A stretch of 64,000 nucleotides of DNA from Lentibacter algarum. GTDB lineage: Bacteria > Pseudomonadota > Alphaproteobacteria > Rhodobacterales > Rhodobacteraceae. The stretch's first letter is position 1. The number at the start of each line of letters is the position of its first letter. Location of the stretch: positions 744,001 to 808,000 of the forward strand of contig NZ_JAHKQI010000005.1 of assembly GCF_018860975.1 (NCBI RefSeq), given 5' to 3'. Below the pieces are notes generated by a model that saw only the letters and a list, made by a program, of their open reading frames with translations, was not told the origin of the DNA and searched no databases. A program made the translations under genes and the position numbers. Shown here piece after piece: positions 18,740 through 27,354 of the stretch.

Positions 18740-19645
18740 ATGGATCGTCTAACCGAAATGGAAGCCTTCGCTATGGTCGTTGACCAGGGCGGGTTTACCG
18801 ATGCTGCCAAGAAAATGGGGATCTCGAAGTCTGCCGTTTCCAAGCACGTGTCCTCTCTTGAGGCCCGCCTTGGTGCGCGCCTTCTCAACCGCACAACCCG
18901 CCGTGTAAGCCCGACAGAAATCGGCCTTGCGTACTATGACCGCGCCCGCCGTGTCCTTAACGACGCAGGCGAAGCCGACGCGCTTGTCAGCTCGATGCAG
19001 TCCGATCCATCCGGCCTTTTGCGCATCTCTGTTGCGACAGATTTCGGGGTTAATCACCTCTCGCCAGTGCTGGGCGAGTTTTTGGCCGATTTCCCTGATA
19101 TCACCGTCAACATGGTGCTCAACAACCGCTACGTTGAGTTGATCTCTGAAGGCTTTGATATGGCCATCCGTATGGGTGACCTGGAAGACAGCACCCTGAG
19201 AGCGCGCAAGCTGACCGAGACAAATATGCGCATGATCGCCTCGCCGAATTATTTCCAGCGCTACGGCCGCCCGCAAAAGATCGACGATCTCAACGAGCAC
19301 AAGCTGCTGCACTATTCAAACAACTCGGCTGGCAACGTCTGGAAGATCACCGCGCCCTCAGGCGAAAAGCGCCAAGTGCGCACCGCTGGCTGGCTCACGG
19401 TTAATGATGGCCAGTCACTTCTCAACGCAGCGATTTCCGGTCTTGGCATCGCCTACCTGCCGAGCTTTCTCTACGCTGACGCACTCGAGCAGGGCCTTGT
19501 CGTAGACGCGATCCCCGAGCTTCCGACCGAGACACAAGGCATCTATGCAGTCTACCCGCCGGGCCGTTTCACTCAGCCAAAAGTGCGCGCCTTCATCGAC
19601 TTTCTCGTGCATTCGTTCGGCGACAAAGGCCCATCAGTCTGGTGA
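18740..19645 (+). CDS. LysR-family transcriptional regulator
   Basis: A 301-residue DNA-binding regulator. The N-terminal winged helix-turn-helix is at about residues 1–60 (MEAFAMVVDQGGFTDAAKKMGISKSAVSKHVSSLEARLGARLLNRTTR in separate runs of the family pattern), followed by a periplasmic-binding-like effector domain. ATG 18740 has GAGG upstream; a TTG at 18725 would add five residues. No divergent target gene is next to it, so its regulon is unknown. It ends in a strong terminator. Confidence 0.9.
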   Translation: MDRLTEMEAFAMVVDQGGFTDAAKKMGISKSAVSKHVSSLEARLGARLLNRTTRRVSPTEIGLAYYDRARRVLNDAGEADALVSSMQSDPSGLLRISVATDFGVNHLSPVLGEFLADFPDITVNMVLNNRYVELISEGFDMAIRMGDLEDSTLRARKLTETNMRMIASPNYFQRYGRPQKIDDLNEHKLLHYSNNSAGNVWKITAPSGEKRQVRTAGWLTVNDGQSLLNAAISGLGIAYLPSFLYADALEQGLVVDAIPELPTETQGIYAVYPPGRFTQPKVRAFIDFLVHSFGDKGPSVW

Positions 19646-19673
19646 GCCACATATCTTGATTGCTTCCCTGAAC

Positions 19674-19704
19674 TGGCCTCGCATTGCGCGAGGCCATTTT
19701 TTTT
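19674..19704 (+). terminator. intrinsic terminator after the LysR gene
   Basis: TGGCCTCGC (19674–19682) and GCGAGGCCA (19688–19696) form a perfect 9-bp stem with a 5-nt loop, followed by eight T residues. It faces the end of the convergent ABA4-like gene. Confidence 0.9.
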
Positions 19705-19712
19705 GAAGAGCC

Positions 19713-20138
19713 TCAGGCGCGTGTCATTTGCAAACGTATCCCACGGGCGGCAAGGAACACGAGCAACCCGACAGGCCCAATCATGAAGATCAGCGGCAAG
19801 CAAGGTAGAACGATCCAAAAAGCCATGCCCTCTGAGCGCGCCTTGCGGCAGGCCCATGCCCCGATAAACAAATCGAATGCTAGGAAATGAACCCAGCCTG
19901 CCAGCGCTGCCTGTTCATATGAAAACAACTGCATTACCTCGGCCAAGCTGCCAAAGCCGCCGCCACTTTCGGTGGTGGGAAACAAAACCAATGCCAGATA
20001 GCCAATGGAGAGAAGCACTGGCAGGATCAAACCGGAAATCCGGTCAGACCATCGCGGCATGAGAGGCGACAGCAGGAGTATGAGCCATCCTGCCATAGCG
20101 AGAAGGCCAGCGAGTGAGAAGAGAGTTTCAAAAGTCAT
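19713..20138 (-). CDS. ABA4-like (DUF4281) membrane protein
   Basis: A 141-residue protein with four membrane segments. The box GWVHFLAFDLFIGAW near residues 81–95 and IGPVGLLVFL near the end match the ABA4-like family, named after a plant protein needed for neoxanthin synthesis. The bacterial function is unknown. It is divergent from a MarR gene across 84 bp that contains a good dyad, so it is a likely MarR target. Confidence 0.75.
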   Translation of the reverse strand: MTFETLFSLAGLLAMAGWLILLLSPLMPRWSDRISGLILPVLLSIGYLALVLFPTTESGGGFGSLAEVMQLFSYEQAALAGWVHFLAFDLFIGAWACRKARSEGMAFWIVLPCLPLIFMIGPVGLLVFLAARGIRLQMTRA

Positions 20139-20184
20139 GTCGAGTCATCCTTTGGTTAAATAGATGGCGCCAACTATTGAATTA

Positions 20185-20202
20185 TGCTTGCACATGCAAG
20201 CA
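20185..20202. promoter_or_regulatory. probable MarR operator
   Basis: TGCTTGC (20185–20191) and GCAAGCA (20196–20202) form a perfect 7-bp inverted repeat with a 4-bp spacer. It lies between the divergent ABA4-like and MarR genes, 20 bp before the MarR start, the usual place and shape for a MarR dimer site. Confidence 0.55.
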
Positions 20203-20222
20203 CTTTGCAATAAATAGATGAC

Positions 20223-20669
20223 ATGACAGATATGAACACCACAAACGCAATGCGACTTCTTCAAGTCGCTGACGACTTTAGAGCCGGACTAGCAGGTGAG
20301 TTGTCGGCGGTTCACGGCATCTCTGTGAACGAGTTTCTGCTGATGTTGCATCTTGAGCGTTCGGCCGCCAACCGCCTGTCGCGCGTTGAGTTGGCAAAGC
20401 GGATGCATGTGAGCGCCTCCACGATCACCCGCATGGCTGCCCCGATGGAAAAGATCGGGCTTGTTGATCGGGAAGTCGACGCACGCGACGCACGGTTGGT
20501 CTTTGTCGTGGCCACAGCGGCTGGCAAAGCAAAACTTGCAGAAGCACTGGCGACATTCTCCAAACGTGCCGACTATCTTTTCGGCGATCGGTGGGACGAA
20601 AAAGAGATAGACCAATTCGCAGCAATGCTGCGCCGCCTGATCGCGGGAACGGGAGACAGACTGGCCTGA
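20223..20669 (+). CDS. MarR-family transcriptional regulator
   Basis: A 148-residue winged-helix repressor. The recognition region SRVELAKRMHVSASTITRMAAPMEKIGLVDR spans about residues 59–90, followed by the wing DARDARLVFV and a C-terminal dimerisation helix. The ribosome binding site is weak. The palindrome in front of the gene suggests it represses itself and the divergent ABA4-like gene. The ligand is unknown. Confidence 0.88.
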   Translation: MTDMNTTNAMRLLQVADDFRAGLAGELSAVHGISVNEFLLMLHLERSAANRLSRVELAKRMHVSASTITRMAAPMEKIGLVDREVDARDARLVFVVATAAGKAKLAEALATFSKRADYLFGDRWDEKEIDQFAAMLRRLIAGTGDRLA

Positions 20670-20703
20670 TGCGGGCCGCTCACCCGGATCTTGCGCACGC
20701 TGC

Positions 20704-20822
20704 GTTAACCAAATCTGGCTTTTAAAGGCAGCCAAATCTGTCTGCACCCATTATGCACTGCCATATGCACTGTGGTATGCACGCAAGTCACATGCGAGCC
20801 GCTCGCAAAAACCGGCGTTAAC
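20704..20822 (+). repeat. GTTAAC-bounded element with three 12-bp iterons, copy 1
   Basis: TATGCAC occurs at 20752, 20764 and 20776, an exact 12-bp period. GTTAAC sites lie at 20704–20709 and 20817–20822. The core 20749–20785 is matched at 36 of 37 positions by the reverse complement of 34722–34758. It fills the gap between the MarR gene and the convergent 3-hydroxybutyryl-CoA dehydrogenase gene. Direct repeats one helical turn apart usually bind a protein cooperatively; no known binding site fits. Confidence 0.65.
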
Positions 20823-20836
20823 CCGAGCGTACGTTG

Positions 20837-21712
20837 CTAGCGTGACGGCATCGGAACGTCGCCGCGATAATCGTAAAATCCGCGCTTTACCTTGCGGCCA
20901 AGCCAGCCCGCCGCGACATATTTTGTCAGCAAAGGGCAGGGGCGATATTTGGTATCGCCGAGGCCGTCGTGCAGCACATTCATGATCGCCAAACAGGTGT
21001 CGAGCCCGATGAAGTCAGCAAGCTCAAGCGGCCCCATAGGGTGGTTTGCACCCAGCTTCATCGCGTTGTCGATAGAGGCCACATTGCCGACCCCCTCATA
21101 GAGCGTATAGCAGGCCTCGTTGATCATCGGCACCAGGATGCGATTGACGATAAAGGCCGGAAAATCTTCGGCACTTGCGGCAGTTTTCCCAAGTGTTTCA
21201 ACGACTTTCAGGCAGCTTTGGTAGGTTTCATCATCTGTCGCAATACCGCGGATAAGCTCGACAAGCTTCATAAGCGGCACCGGATTCATGAAGTGAAACC
21301 CCATAAACTTTTCGGGCCTGTCCGTGCGCGACGCCAAGCGCGTGATCGAGATAGACGAGGTGTTTGTGGTCACGATTGTATGCTCGGGCAGATGCGGAAT
21401 GAGCCCTTCGATGATCTTGTTTTTAATCTCTTCATTTTCGGTCGCAGACTCGATCACCAAGTCGCTTTGCCCAAGTGCTGCAACATCAAGCGAAGTGCCG
21501 ATCCGCGCCAATGCCGCAGCCATGTCACTCTCTTCGATCTGCCCCTTGGAAACCTGCCGCAGCATGTTCTTTTCGATACGGGCAACCGCAGCGTTAAGAG
21601 CTTCTTCACTAAGATCGTTGACGATCACATCATAGCCGGCCAGTGACATAACATGCGCAATTCCGTTGCCCATCTGTCCCGCGCCAATAACACCAACTTT
21701 TTGAATTTCCAT
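20837..21712 (-). CDS. 3-hydroxybutyryl-CoA dehydrogenase
   Basis: NAD(P)-dependent oxidoreductase of the 3-hydroxyacyl-CoA dehydrogenase family, interconverting 3-hydroxybutyryl-CoA and acetoacetyl-CoA. The 291-residue protein has the nucleotide-binding turn VGVIGAGQMGNGIA (residues 7–20), the catalytic His in GFHFMNPVPLMKLVE near 140, and the C-terminal helical domain with NHPMGPLELADFIGLD. It lacks a hydratase domain, so it is the stand-alone type used in butyrate/PHB or ethylmalonyl-CoA metabolism. Transcribed alone. Confidence 0.93.
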   Translation of the reverse strand: MEIQKVGVIGAGQMGNGIAHVMSLAGYDVIVNDLSEEALNAAVARIEKNMLRQVSKGQIEESDMAAALARIGTSLDVAALGQSDLVIESATENEEIKNKIIEGLIPHLPEHTIVTTNTSSISITRLASRTDRPEKFMGFHFMNPVPLMKLVELIRGIATDDETYQSCLKVVETLGKTAASAEDFPAFIVNRILVPMINEACYTLYEGVGNVASIDNAMKLGANHPMGPLELADFIGLDTCLAIMNVLHDGLGDTKYRPCPLLTKYVAAGWLGRKVKRGFYDYRGDVPMPSR

Positions 21713-21883
21713 CTACCGCTCCTCAACCTCAAGCAAAGCATACGCGCCGAGGCTTGGACGCCGCAAGCGACTTTTCCGCGGGGTAGCTCCGTGCCAAATT
21801 TCGTTAAGACTTTATGTGTTAGCGAAATCTCAATTTGTCCGCCGCATTCTGGTTTTGGGTGAACTAAAAATGTTGTGGGAATT

Positions 21884-22720
21884 ATGGCCTATGAAAAACT
21901 GGGGGGCCGCCCCCTTGAATACTATCCATGCACTTATGGCGCGTCGCGGCTGATGTTTCGCGGCCCCAAGCGTGACCCTGAAGAGGCGTTCATCGCCTTT
22001 CTGGGCAGCACTGAAACCTACGGCAAGTTTGTCGCAAGGCCTTTTGTCGATCAGCTGGAAGATATGCTTGATGTCCAATGCCTGAACTTGGGCGTTCCAA
22101 ATGCCGGGCTCGACTCGTTTTTGAACGACGCTACGACGCTCGATATAGCAGCGCAGGCTTCTTTGACAGTCGTGCAAATCATGGGAGCACAGACGATATC
22201 GAACCGGTTTTACTCCGTGCATCCGCGTCGCAACGACAGGTTTCTTGGGGCGTCCAAACACTTGAGCGCTGTGTATCAAGACGTTGATTTTACCGAATTT
22301 CACTTTACCAATCATATGCTTGCGCACCTCGCAGGCTTGGGTATGGAGCGGTTTACACTTGTCCTGCATGAGTTGCAGGATGCATGGGTCGCACGAACAA
22401 CCTTACTGCTGGATCGCATCTCGGGGACCAAGGTTCTGCTCTGGTTTGCCGATCACGGGCCGGAGGAAAAGATCGGGATCAACCATGTGACCAGCAGCCC
22501 CTTTGGCGTGACGCAAAAGATGCTTGATCAGGTCAAGATGGGCGCTTCCGAAACAGTGATTGTCAAAGCCAGCTCCGCCGCTCTTGCGCGCGGTAACGAG
22601 GGTATGGTTTTCGCGCCGCTCGAAGTGCAAGCGACCTTGCAGTTGCTAGGGCCGGCTGCTCACACGGAAGCAGCATTTGCCTTGCAGGAAAGGCTACCGG
22701 CTCATCTAGGCGCGCGCTAA
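21884..22720 (+). CDS. DUF6473-family protein
   Basis: A 278-residue soluble protein that I match from memory to a Rhodobacteraceae family, DUF6473. Diagnostic stretches are MAYEKLGGRPLEYYPC at the start, FLGSTETYGKFV near residue 43, LNLGVPNAGLDSFLND, and YSVHPRRNDRFL. The GSTE and NAG blocks recall an SGNH-like fold, but this is only a resemblance. The ATG at 21884 is preferred; GTG at 21875 would add three residues. The 3' end overlaps the convergent esterase gene by four bases. Function unknown. Confidence 0.72.
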   Translation: MAYEKLGGRPLEYYPCTYGASRLMFRGPKRDPEEAFIAFLGSTETYGKFVARPFVDQLEDMLDVQCLNLGVPNAGLDSFLNDATTLDIAAQASLTVVQIMGAQTISNRFYSVHPRRNDRFLGASKHLSAVYQDVDFTEFHFTNHMLAHLAGLGMERFTLVLHELQDAWVARTTLLLDRISGTKVLLWFADHGPEEKIGINHVTSSPFGVTQKMLDQVKMGASETVIVKASSAALARGNEGMVFAPLEVQATLQLLGPAAHTEAAFALQERLPAHLGAR

Positions 22721-23487
22721 GCAGCGTTCAGCCAGACCTCAAGCGCAGCAACAAAGGCACGCGGATTTTCTGCATGCAACCAGTGGCCTGCATCCGGTAT
22801 CTTGGCAAAACGGGCCGCCGGAAACAGCGGCTTGATCACAGAGCGGTGCTCGGGCTGCACATAGTCAGAGTTGGCGCCTGACAAAAACAGCACTGGCCCT
22901 GCAAACGCGGGGTCACCGCTGCAATCAGGGAAGGCCAGCACATTCGGCATTTCCTTAGCGAGTGCCTCAAGGTTGAGCCGCCATTTTCGGGCTTTCACAT
23001 CAAGCGATTGGGTGAAAAACGCCGCCAAACTGGCTTCGCTGACCAGCGGCTCAAGCGCGCGCAAGGCGTCTTGCCGAGTTTCGATTGCGTCCAGATCAAC
23101 CGCCAGCATGGCGTCAATGTTGCTTTGCTGGGAATGTCCGTAAGGCACGGGCGCAATGTCTGCAACTGTCAGCCGCCCAACACATTCAGGGTATTTGAGC
23201 GCCAGAACCATAACCGCTTTCCCGCCCATCGAGTGGCCAAGCACATGCGCATTGCCGTCAAGTTCGGCAGTAATCACCTCAGCAAGGTCGCTGGCCATTG
23301 CCTCATAGGTGTGGGTGTCTGACCAAGGGGAAGATCCGTGGTTGCGCATGTCAACCACGATCACCTCGCGCTCGCTGGAAAGGCGCTTTGCGATAACACC
23401 CCAGTTACGCGCCGAGCCAAAAAGCCCATGTGCGATCAAAAGAGGTGGTTTCTCGGTCTTGGTTCCGTGGCGGATAAAGTTTAGCAT
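22717..23487 (-). CDS. alpha/beta-hydrolase (YbfF-like esterase)
   Basis: A 256-residue alpha/beta-hydrolase. The oxyanion turn is HGLFGSARNW near residues 19–28, the nucleophile elbow is GHSMGG near 94–99, and the catalytic His is in DAGHWLH near 233–239. The length and HGLFGS…DMRNHGSS pattern fit the YbfF esterase group. Substrate unknown. AGGGA lies six bases before the ATG. Its start codon abuts the first possible ATG of the divergent gene. Confidence 0.88.
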   Translation of the reverse strand: MLNFIRHGTKTEKPPLLIAHGLFGSARNWGVIAKRLSSEREVIVVDMRNHGSSPWSDTHTYEAMASDLAEVITAELDGNAHVLGHSMGGKAVMVLALKYPECVGRLTVADIAPVPYGHSQQSNIDAMLAVDLDAIETRQDALRALEPLVSEASLAAFFTQSLDVKARKWRLNLEALAKEMPNVLAFPDCSGDPAFAGPVLFLSGANSDYVQPEHRSVIKPLFPAARFAKIPDAGHWLHAENPRAFVAALEVWLNAA

Positions 23488-23544
23488 ATGTCCCTGTTAG
23501 CGCGTCAACGCGGCAAAACAAAGCAAGATATGAGGCCCCGCAGA

Positions 23545-23919
23545 GTGAGCGACCCGCAAGAAATCAAACAAATCGAAGCCCGCCTCTGTGCGCTGATGAA
23601 CGAGCGCTTGGGTCTGTCGCAACCAAGCTTGGAAAAGGCTGTGCGGCGTGCGGGCAGGCGGCTGCCTTCCTCACAGAAAAAACGAGCGCAAGTGATCATT
23701 GAAGCACTCGCCAAGGCTGACCATCCGGCGTTGTTTGCGCAGCTGTCCGAAACAAACTTGTACCGCGCCGACGTCCGCCTCACCGAGTATCTGGAAACGA
23801 TTGATCGCAAGAAATTGCGAGTCGATAGTGCGCTGCGGCTCGTCGCCAGCCTGTCGTTCAACGTGCTGCTGCTTGCGGCGATCGTAATCACGGTGTTGCA
23901 TCTACGCGGATTCATTTAG
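23545..23919 (+). CDS. conserved hypothetical protein with C-terminal membrane anchor
   Basis: A 124-residue protein. The soluble part is helical and basic (RRAGRRLPSSQKKRAQ), and a single membrane segment ends the chain (LSFNVLLLAAIVITVLHLRGFI from about residue 100). GTG at 23545 gives MSDPQEIKQIEARL and has GAGG nine bases before it. An in-frame ATG at 23488 directly touches the divergent esterase start and has no binding site, so I judge it less likely. I recall similar tail-anchored proteins in related bacteria but know no function. Confidence 0.65.
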   Translation: MSDPQEIKQIEARLCALMNERLGLSQPSLEKAVRRAGRRLPSSQKKRAQVIIEALAKADHPALFAQLSETNLYRADVRLTEYLETIDRKKLRVDSALRLVASLSFNVLLLAAIVITVLHLRGFI

Positions 23920-23997
23920 GGCCTCTGCTTCACCGTCCTGAAAAGACTGTGTAACAAAGGCCCTGAAATGTTGGTCGTCGGGGTTTCTGTGCAGCGC

Positions 23998-25404
23998 TTA
24001 GCGCACGAACGCATCCGAGAAGCCAGCCCGACGCGCTTTTGACAAAGCACCGTTCAGCTGGTTGCCAGCAAACGGCCCTGCCATGACAACACGGTAGCTT
24101 TTGCCCGAGCGCTTGAGTGTGCCCATACGCACAGGCAGGCCTGCTGCTTGTAGCTTCGACGCCGCTCGTTTGGCGTTTCCGGCTTGGCTGTAAGTGCCGA
24201 CCTGAACAAAGCGCCCGGCTGTCGTGGCGGGCTGCGTCTTTGCAGGTTTGGGCTCGTTGCGCGTAGAAGCGATAAGGCCCATCGCAGCGTCCTGATCACG
24301 CATACTTGTGTATGGATAACGCAGTTTCGGGAACAAGTTGTTGACCACACGACCAGAGCTGCGCAGGTAAAGTTTGCGCGGCACCGTGCGTGTCCAGACC
24401 AGATCAGACTGGCGGATGCCGTTCACTGTCATATTGGCGCGCTTGGTGTTCAAACGATCGTCGGTCCAAGCCGGACGGTAGCCTTTAGGCACTTTCTGGG
24501 TCACCTTGGACGCTTGCTCATTGTCATACACATGCCGTGGCACTACGCGTGTCGTGCCACTGGCGTTGATCTGACCGTCGCTGCCGCGTTTGATGATTCT
24601 CGGTTGTTTCTGGGCCTGCTGCTGCACGACAACACGGCGCTGAGGTGCGGGCTGACGCACAACAACTTTAGGCTGACGAGCAACCGCCACGGGCGCGACA
24701 GGCGCGGTGGTGCGACGCACCTGAACACGTGCCTGCGCTTGCGCTTGCTTCTGTGATCCGCAGCGCACACCGCTGCCGCGGCCAGCATATTGCGCACTGA
24801 CACCGGTAAAGTTTGTGCAGGACGTGCGGCGCGTGGCGACTTGCGATTGCACCCGCTGAGGCGCGACTTTCGCCGCAGGAGCGACCCGAACACTCGGTTG
24901 GATACGCTGCACCTGTTGCACCTGTTGTGGCGCTCGCTTCACAGGTTGAGGCACAATAACACGCGGAGCTTTTGCCACACGTGGCATAGGCTTCGGGGCT
25001 ATTTTTACTGGCTTGGGCTGCACGACTGGCTTCGGCTTGGGCGCTACTTTAGGGGCGGCTTTCTTAACCGGCGTTTGCGCTGGCAGCACCTTGGGAACAA
25101 TCTGCACCGGCTTTTTGGCAGGGGCCGCGGCAACAACAGCAGGCCGTTGTCCCGCTCCAAAGGTCGGCTTCTGGCCGCAAACAACTTGCCGCTTGCGCGT
25201 CACATGCGGCACCCACTGCACGAGGCCATCAATGCCAGCGCGAATGTAGGAACAGCCCCGGCTGTCCACATACTGCTTGCCTTTGTAGCTGGCAGGCGGA
25301 AACTCGGCTGGCTCACCGGCATTGCGAAGCGTCTTGCCCTGAGCTGCGCTCAGACCGAAAGATGAAAGGATAATGGTAACTGCGAGTATTGATTTCAGGT
25401 TCAT
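23998..25404 (-). CDS. exported SPOR-domain protein
   Basis: A 468-residue envelope protein. An N-terminal signal peptide (MNLKSILAVTIILSSFGLSA) is followed by a short Cys-containing region, a long low-complexity linker rich in Pro, Lys, Gln, Val and Ala (about residues 80–290), and a C-terminal SPOR domain from about 395 (GRFVQVGTYSQAGNAKRAAS…). SPOR domains bind peptidoglycan stripped of stem peptides at division sites. The ATG at 25404 is the natural start of the signal peptide. Probably a cell-envelope or division factor. Confidence 0.85.
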   Translation of the reverse strand: MNLKSILAVTIILSSFGLSAAQGKTLRNAGEPAEFPPASYKGKQYVDSRGCSYIRAGIDGLVQWVPHVTRKRQVVCGQKPTFGAGQRPAVVAAAPAKKPVQIVPKVLPAQTPVKKAAPKVAPKPKPVVQPKPVKIAPKPMPRVAKAPRVIVPQPVKRAPQQVQQVQRIQPSVRVAPAAKVAPQRVQSQVATRRTSCTNFTGVSAQYAGRGSGVRCGSQKQAQAQARVQVRRTTAPVAPVAVARQPKVVVRQPAPQRRVVVQQQAQKQPRIIKRGSDGQINASGTTRVVPRHVYDNEQASKVTQKVPKGYRPAWTDDRLNTKRANMTVNGIRQSDLVWTRTVPRKLYLRSSGRVVNNLFPKLRYPYTSMRDQDAAMGLIASTRNEPKPAKTQPATTAGRFVQVGTYSQAGNAKRAASKLQAAGLPVRMGTLKRSGKSYRVVMAGPFAGNQLNGALSKARRAGFSDAFVR

Positions 25405-25481
25405 TTCTTGCCCCCACAAGTGTTGCGTGACATTGCCTGATCAGCGCAGGCGAGTCTAGCAGGCTGCTGCGTTTTTTTCGG

Positions 25482-26114
25482 CTATTTCGTGCCAAACATC
25501 CGGTCGCCGGCGTCGCCAAGGCCGGGAACGATGTAGCCTTGTTCGTTCAGTTTTGCGTCAAGCGAGGCTGTGGTGATAGCGACATCGGGGTGGGCCTCTT
25601 TCATCCGCGCAACACCTTCAGGCGCTGCCAAAAGGCACAAAAAGCGCAGGTTTTTAGCGCCTGCCTGCTTGAGCAGGTCAATCGCAGCTGCGCTTGAGTT
25701 GCCTGTTGCCAGCATCGGATCAACAACGACAACTTCGCGCTCCGCGAGGTTTTCGGGTGCTTTGAAATAATACTGCACAGGCAAGAGCGTTTCCTCGTCA
25801 CGGTAAAGGCCAACGAAGCCTACCCGCGCCGAGGGCGTCAAGCTGAGCAGAGGCTCAAGCATTCCGTTGCCGGCCCGCAAGATGGAGATCAACGCCAGCT
25901 TTTTGCCTGCCAAAACCGGCGAATCGATGGTTTCGAGCGGCGTCTCGATGCTGCGGTTTTCCAAGGGCAAATCACGCGTGGCTTCATAAGCAAGCAACTG
26001 GGTAATCTCGCCCAGCAATTGCCGGAACTGAGCTGTCGGTGTTGCTTTGTCGCGCATTAGCGTGAGTTTGTGTTGCACGAGCGGGTGGTCAACGACGGTC
26101 AGGTGCTGGGTCAT
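25482..26114 (-). CDS. upp: uracil phosphoribosyltransferase
   Basis: Converts uracil and PRPP to UMP. The 210-residue length and boxes [30 protein letters not shown] and the PRPP loop [17 protein letters not shown] are diagnostic. I start at ATG 26114 ([17 protein letters not shown]), the family start; further in-frame starts upstream would run toward the deoB stop. It is the last gene of the nucleoside operon and captures uracil released by DeoA. Confidence 0.95.
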   Translation of the reverse strand: MTQHLTVVDHPLVQHKLTLMRDKATPTAQFRQLLGEITQLLAYEATRDLPLENRSIETPLETIDSPVLAGKKLALISILRAGNGMLEPLLSLTPSARVGFVGLYRDEETLLPVQYYFKAPENLAEREVVVVDPMLATGNSSAAAIDLLKQAGAKNLRFLCLLAAPEGVARMKEAHPDVAITTASLDAKLNEQGYIVPGLGDAGDRMFGTK

Positions 26115-26145
26115 GGAATCTCTTTTCATTTTGGCAGGCTTGAGC

Positions 26146-27354
26146 TCACAGGAAACTGACGCCATCGCCACGGGTTTTCAAGCCCAGATGCGCCGCAATG
26201 CTCGCCGCGACGTCCTTGAAGGCAATGTGCCCGATCTCGGAATGCCCCGCCCCAGCCACCAGAACGGGGACCCGCTCGCGGGTGTGGTCGGTGCCGGCCC
26301 ATGTCGGATCATTGCCGTGATCAGCGGTAAGGATAAGGACATCACCCTCGCGTAAAACAGGCAGCATCTGTCCTAACTCGCGGTCAAACCACTCAAGCGC
26401 GCGGGCGTAGCCGCTTACGTCGCGACGGTGCCCGTACTGGGTGTCAAACTCGACAAAATTCGCAAATGTCAGTGAGCCTTCCGGCGCATTTTTCAGTTGG
26501 TTGTGCAGATCAACCATCAGATCAATATCTGGGCCTTTTACATAACTGTCGATACCGCGTAGCGAGAAAATATCCCCGATCTTACCGATCGCATGCACAT
26601 GCCCGCCATTTTCAGAAACCCAGTCGCAGAGGGTCGGGCTCGGCGGCTCGATCGCAAAGTCTTTGCGGTTGGCGGTACGCTCGAACGCACCTTCGCTTCC
26701 CAAGAATGGCCGTGCTATGACCCGCCCGACTTTGAGCTTGTGCAAATGCGGAGCGAGAGCGCGGCAAAGCTCAAGCAGCCGCTCAAGGCCGAAGCTTTCT
26801 TCATGCGCCGCGATCTGGAAAACACTGTCGGCGGAAGTATAGCAAATAGGCCAGCCCGAGCGCATATGCTCGGCGCCCAAGTCGTCGATAACCTGTGTGC
26901 CCGAGGCATGCGCGTTGCACAAAACCCCGTCAACGCCTGCAAGCCGCTTCACCAGTTCGGTGATCTCATCTGGAAAGGCCGGTTGCGTGTCGGGAAAGTA
27001 GTGCCAGTCCCACGGAACCGGCACGCCAGCAAGCTCCCAATGGCCCGAAGGGGTATCTTTGCCAAGACTCACTTCTGTTGCAGCGGCCCAGCGCCCGTTA
27101 TGCGGCGCGGTGCTCACGGGCAGGGCAATGCCAGACGCCAGCTTCACCGCCTCGATCAGGCCCAATCCGGCCAGGTTTGGAACCCGCAAAGGCCCTGTGC
27201 GGCCTTCCTCTGCGTGCCCTTTAGCGCAGGCCTCAATGATATGCCCTAGCGTGTTGGCGCCAGTGTCAGGAAGCGTGCCATTGAAGAAGTCGGCTGCGTC
27301 GGGTGCTCCGCCACAACCGACGGAATCAAGCACCACCAGAAAGGCACGGCTCAT
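26146..27354 (-). CDS. deoB: phosphopentomutase
   Basis: Interconverts ribose/deoxyribose 1-phosphate and 5-phosphate. The 402-residue alkaline-phosphatase-superfamily protein begins [20 protein letters not shown], where the metal Asp and surrounding residues are typical, and has [21 protein letters not shown] and [13 protein letters not shown] for the remaining metal ligands. It overlaps the deoA stop by ATGA. It processes the sugar phosphate produced by DeoA. Confidence 0.95.
   Translation of the reverse strand: MSRAFLVVLDSVGCGGAPDAADFFNGTLPDTGANTLGHIIEACAKGHAEEGRTGPLRVPNLAGLGLIEAVKLASGIALPVSTAPHNGRWAAATEVSLGKDTPSGHWELAGVPVPWDWHYFPDTQPAFPDEITELVKRLAGVDGVLCNAHASGTQVIDDLGAEHMRSGWPICYTSADSVFQIAAHEESFGLERLLELCRALAPHLHKLKVGRVIARPFLGSEGAFERTANRKDFAIEPPSPTLCDWVSENGGHVHAIGKIGDIFSLRGIDSYVKGPDIDLMVDLHNQLKNAPEGSLTFANFVEFDTQYGHRRDVSGYARALEWFDRELGQMLPVLREGDVLILTADHGNDPTWAGTDHTRERVPVLVAGAGHSEIGHIAFKDVAASIAAHLGLKTRGDGVSFL

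Noticed and set aside
25430-25480. possible terminator with a T tract near 25472
   Set aside because: The T run is on the plus strand, but both flanking genes are on the minus strand and the stem is imperfect.
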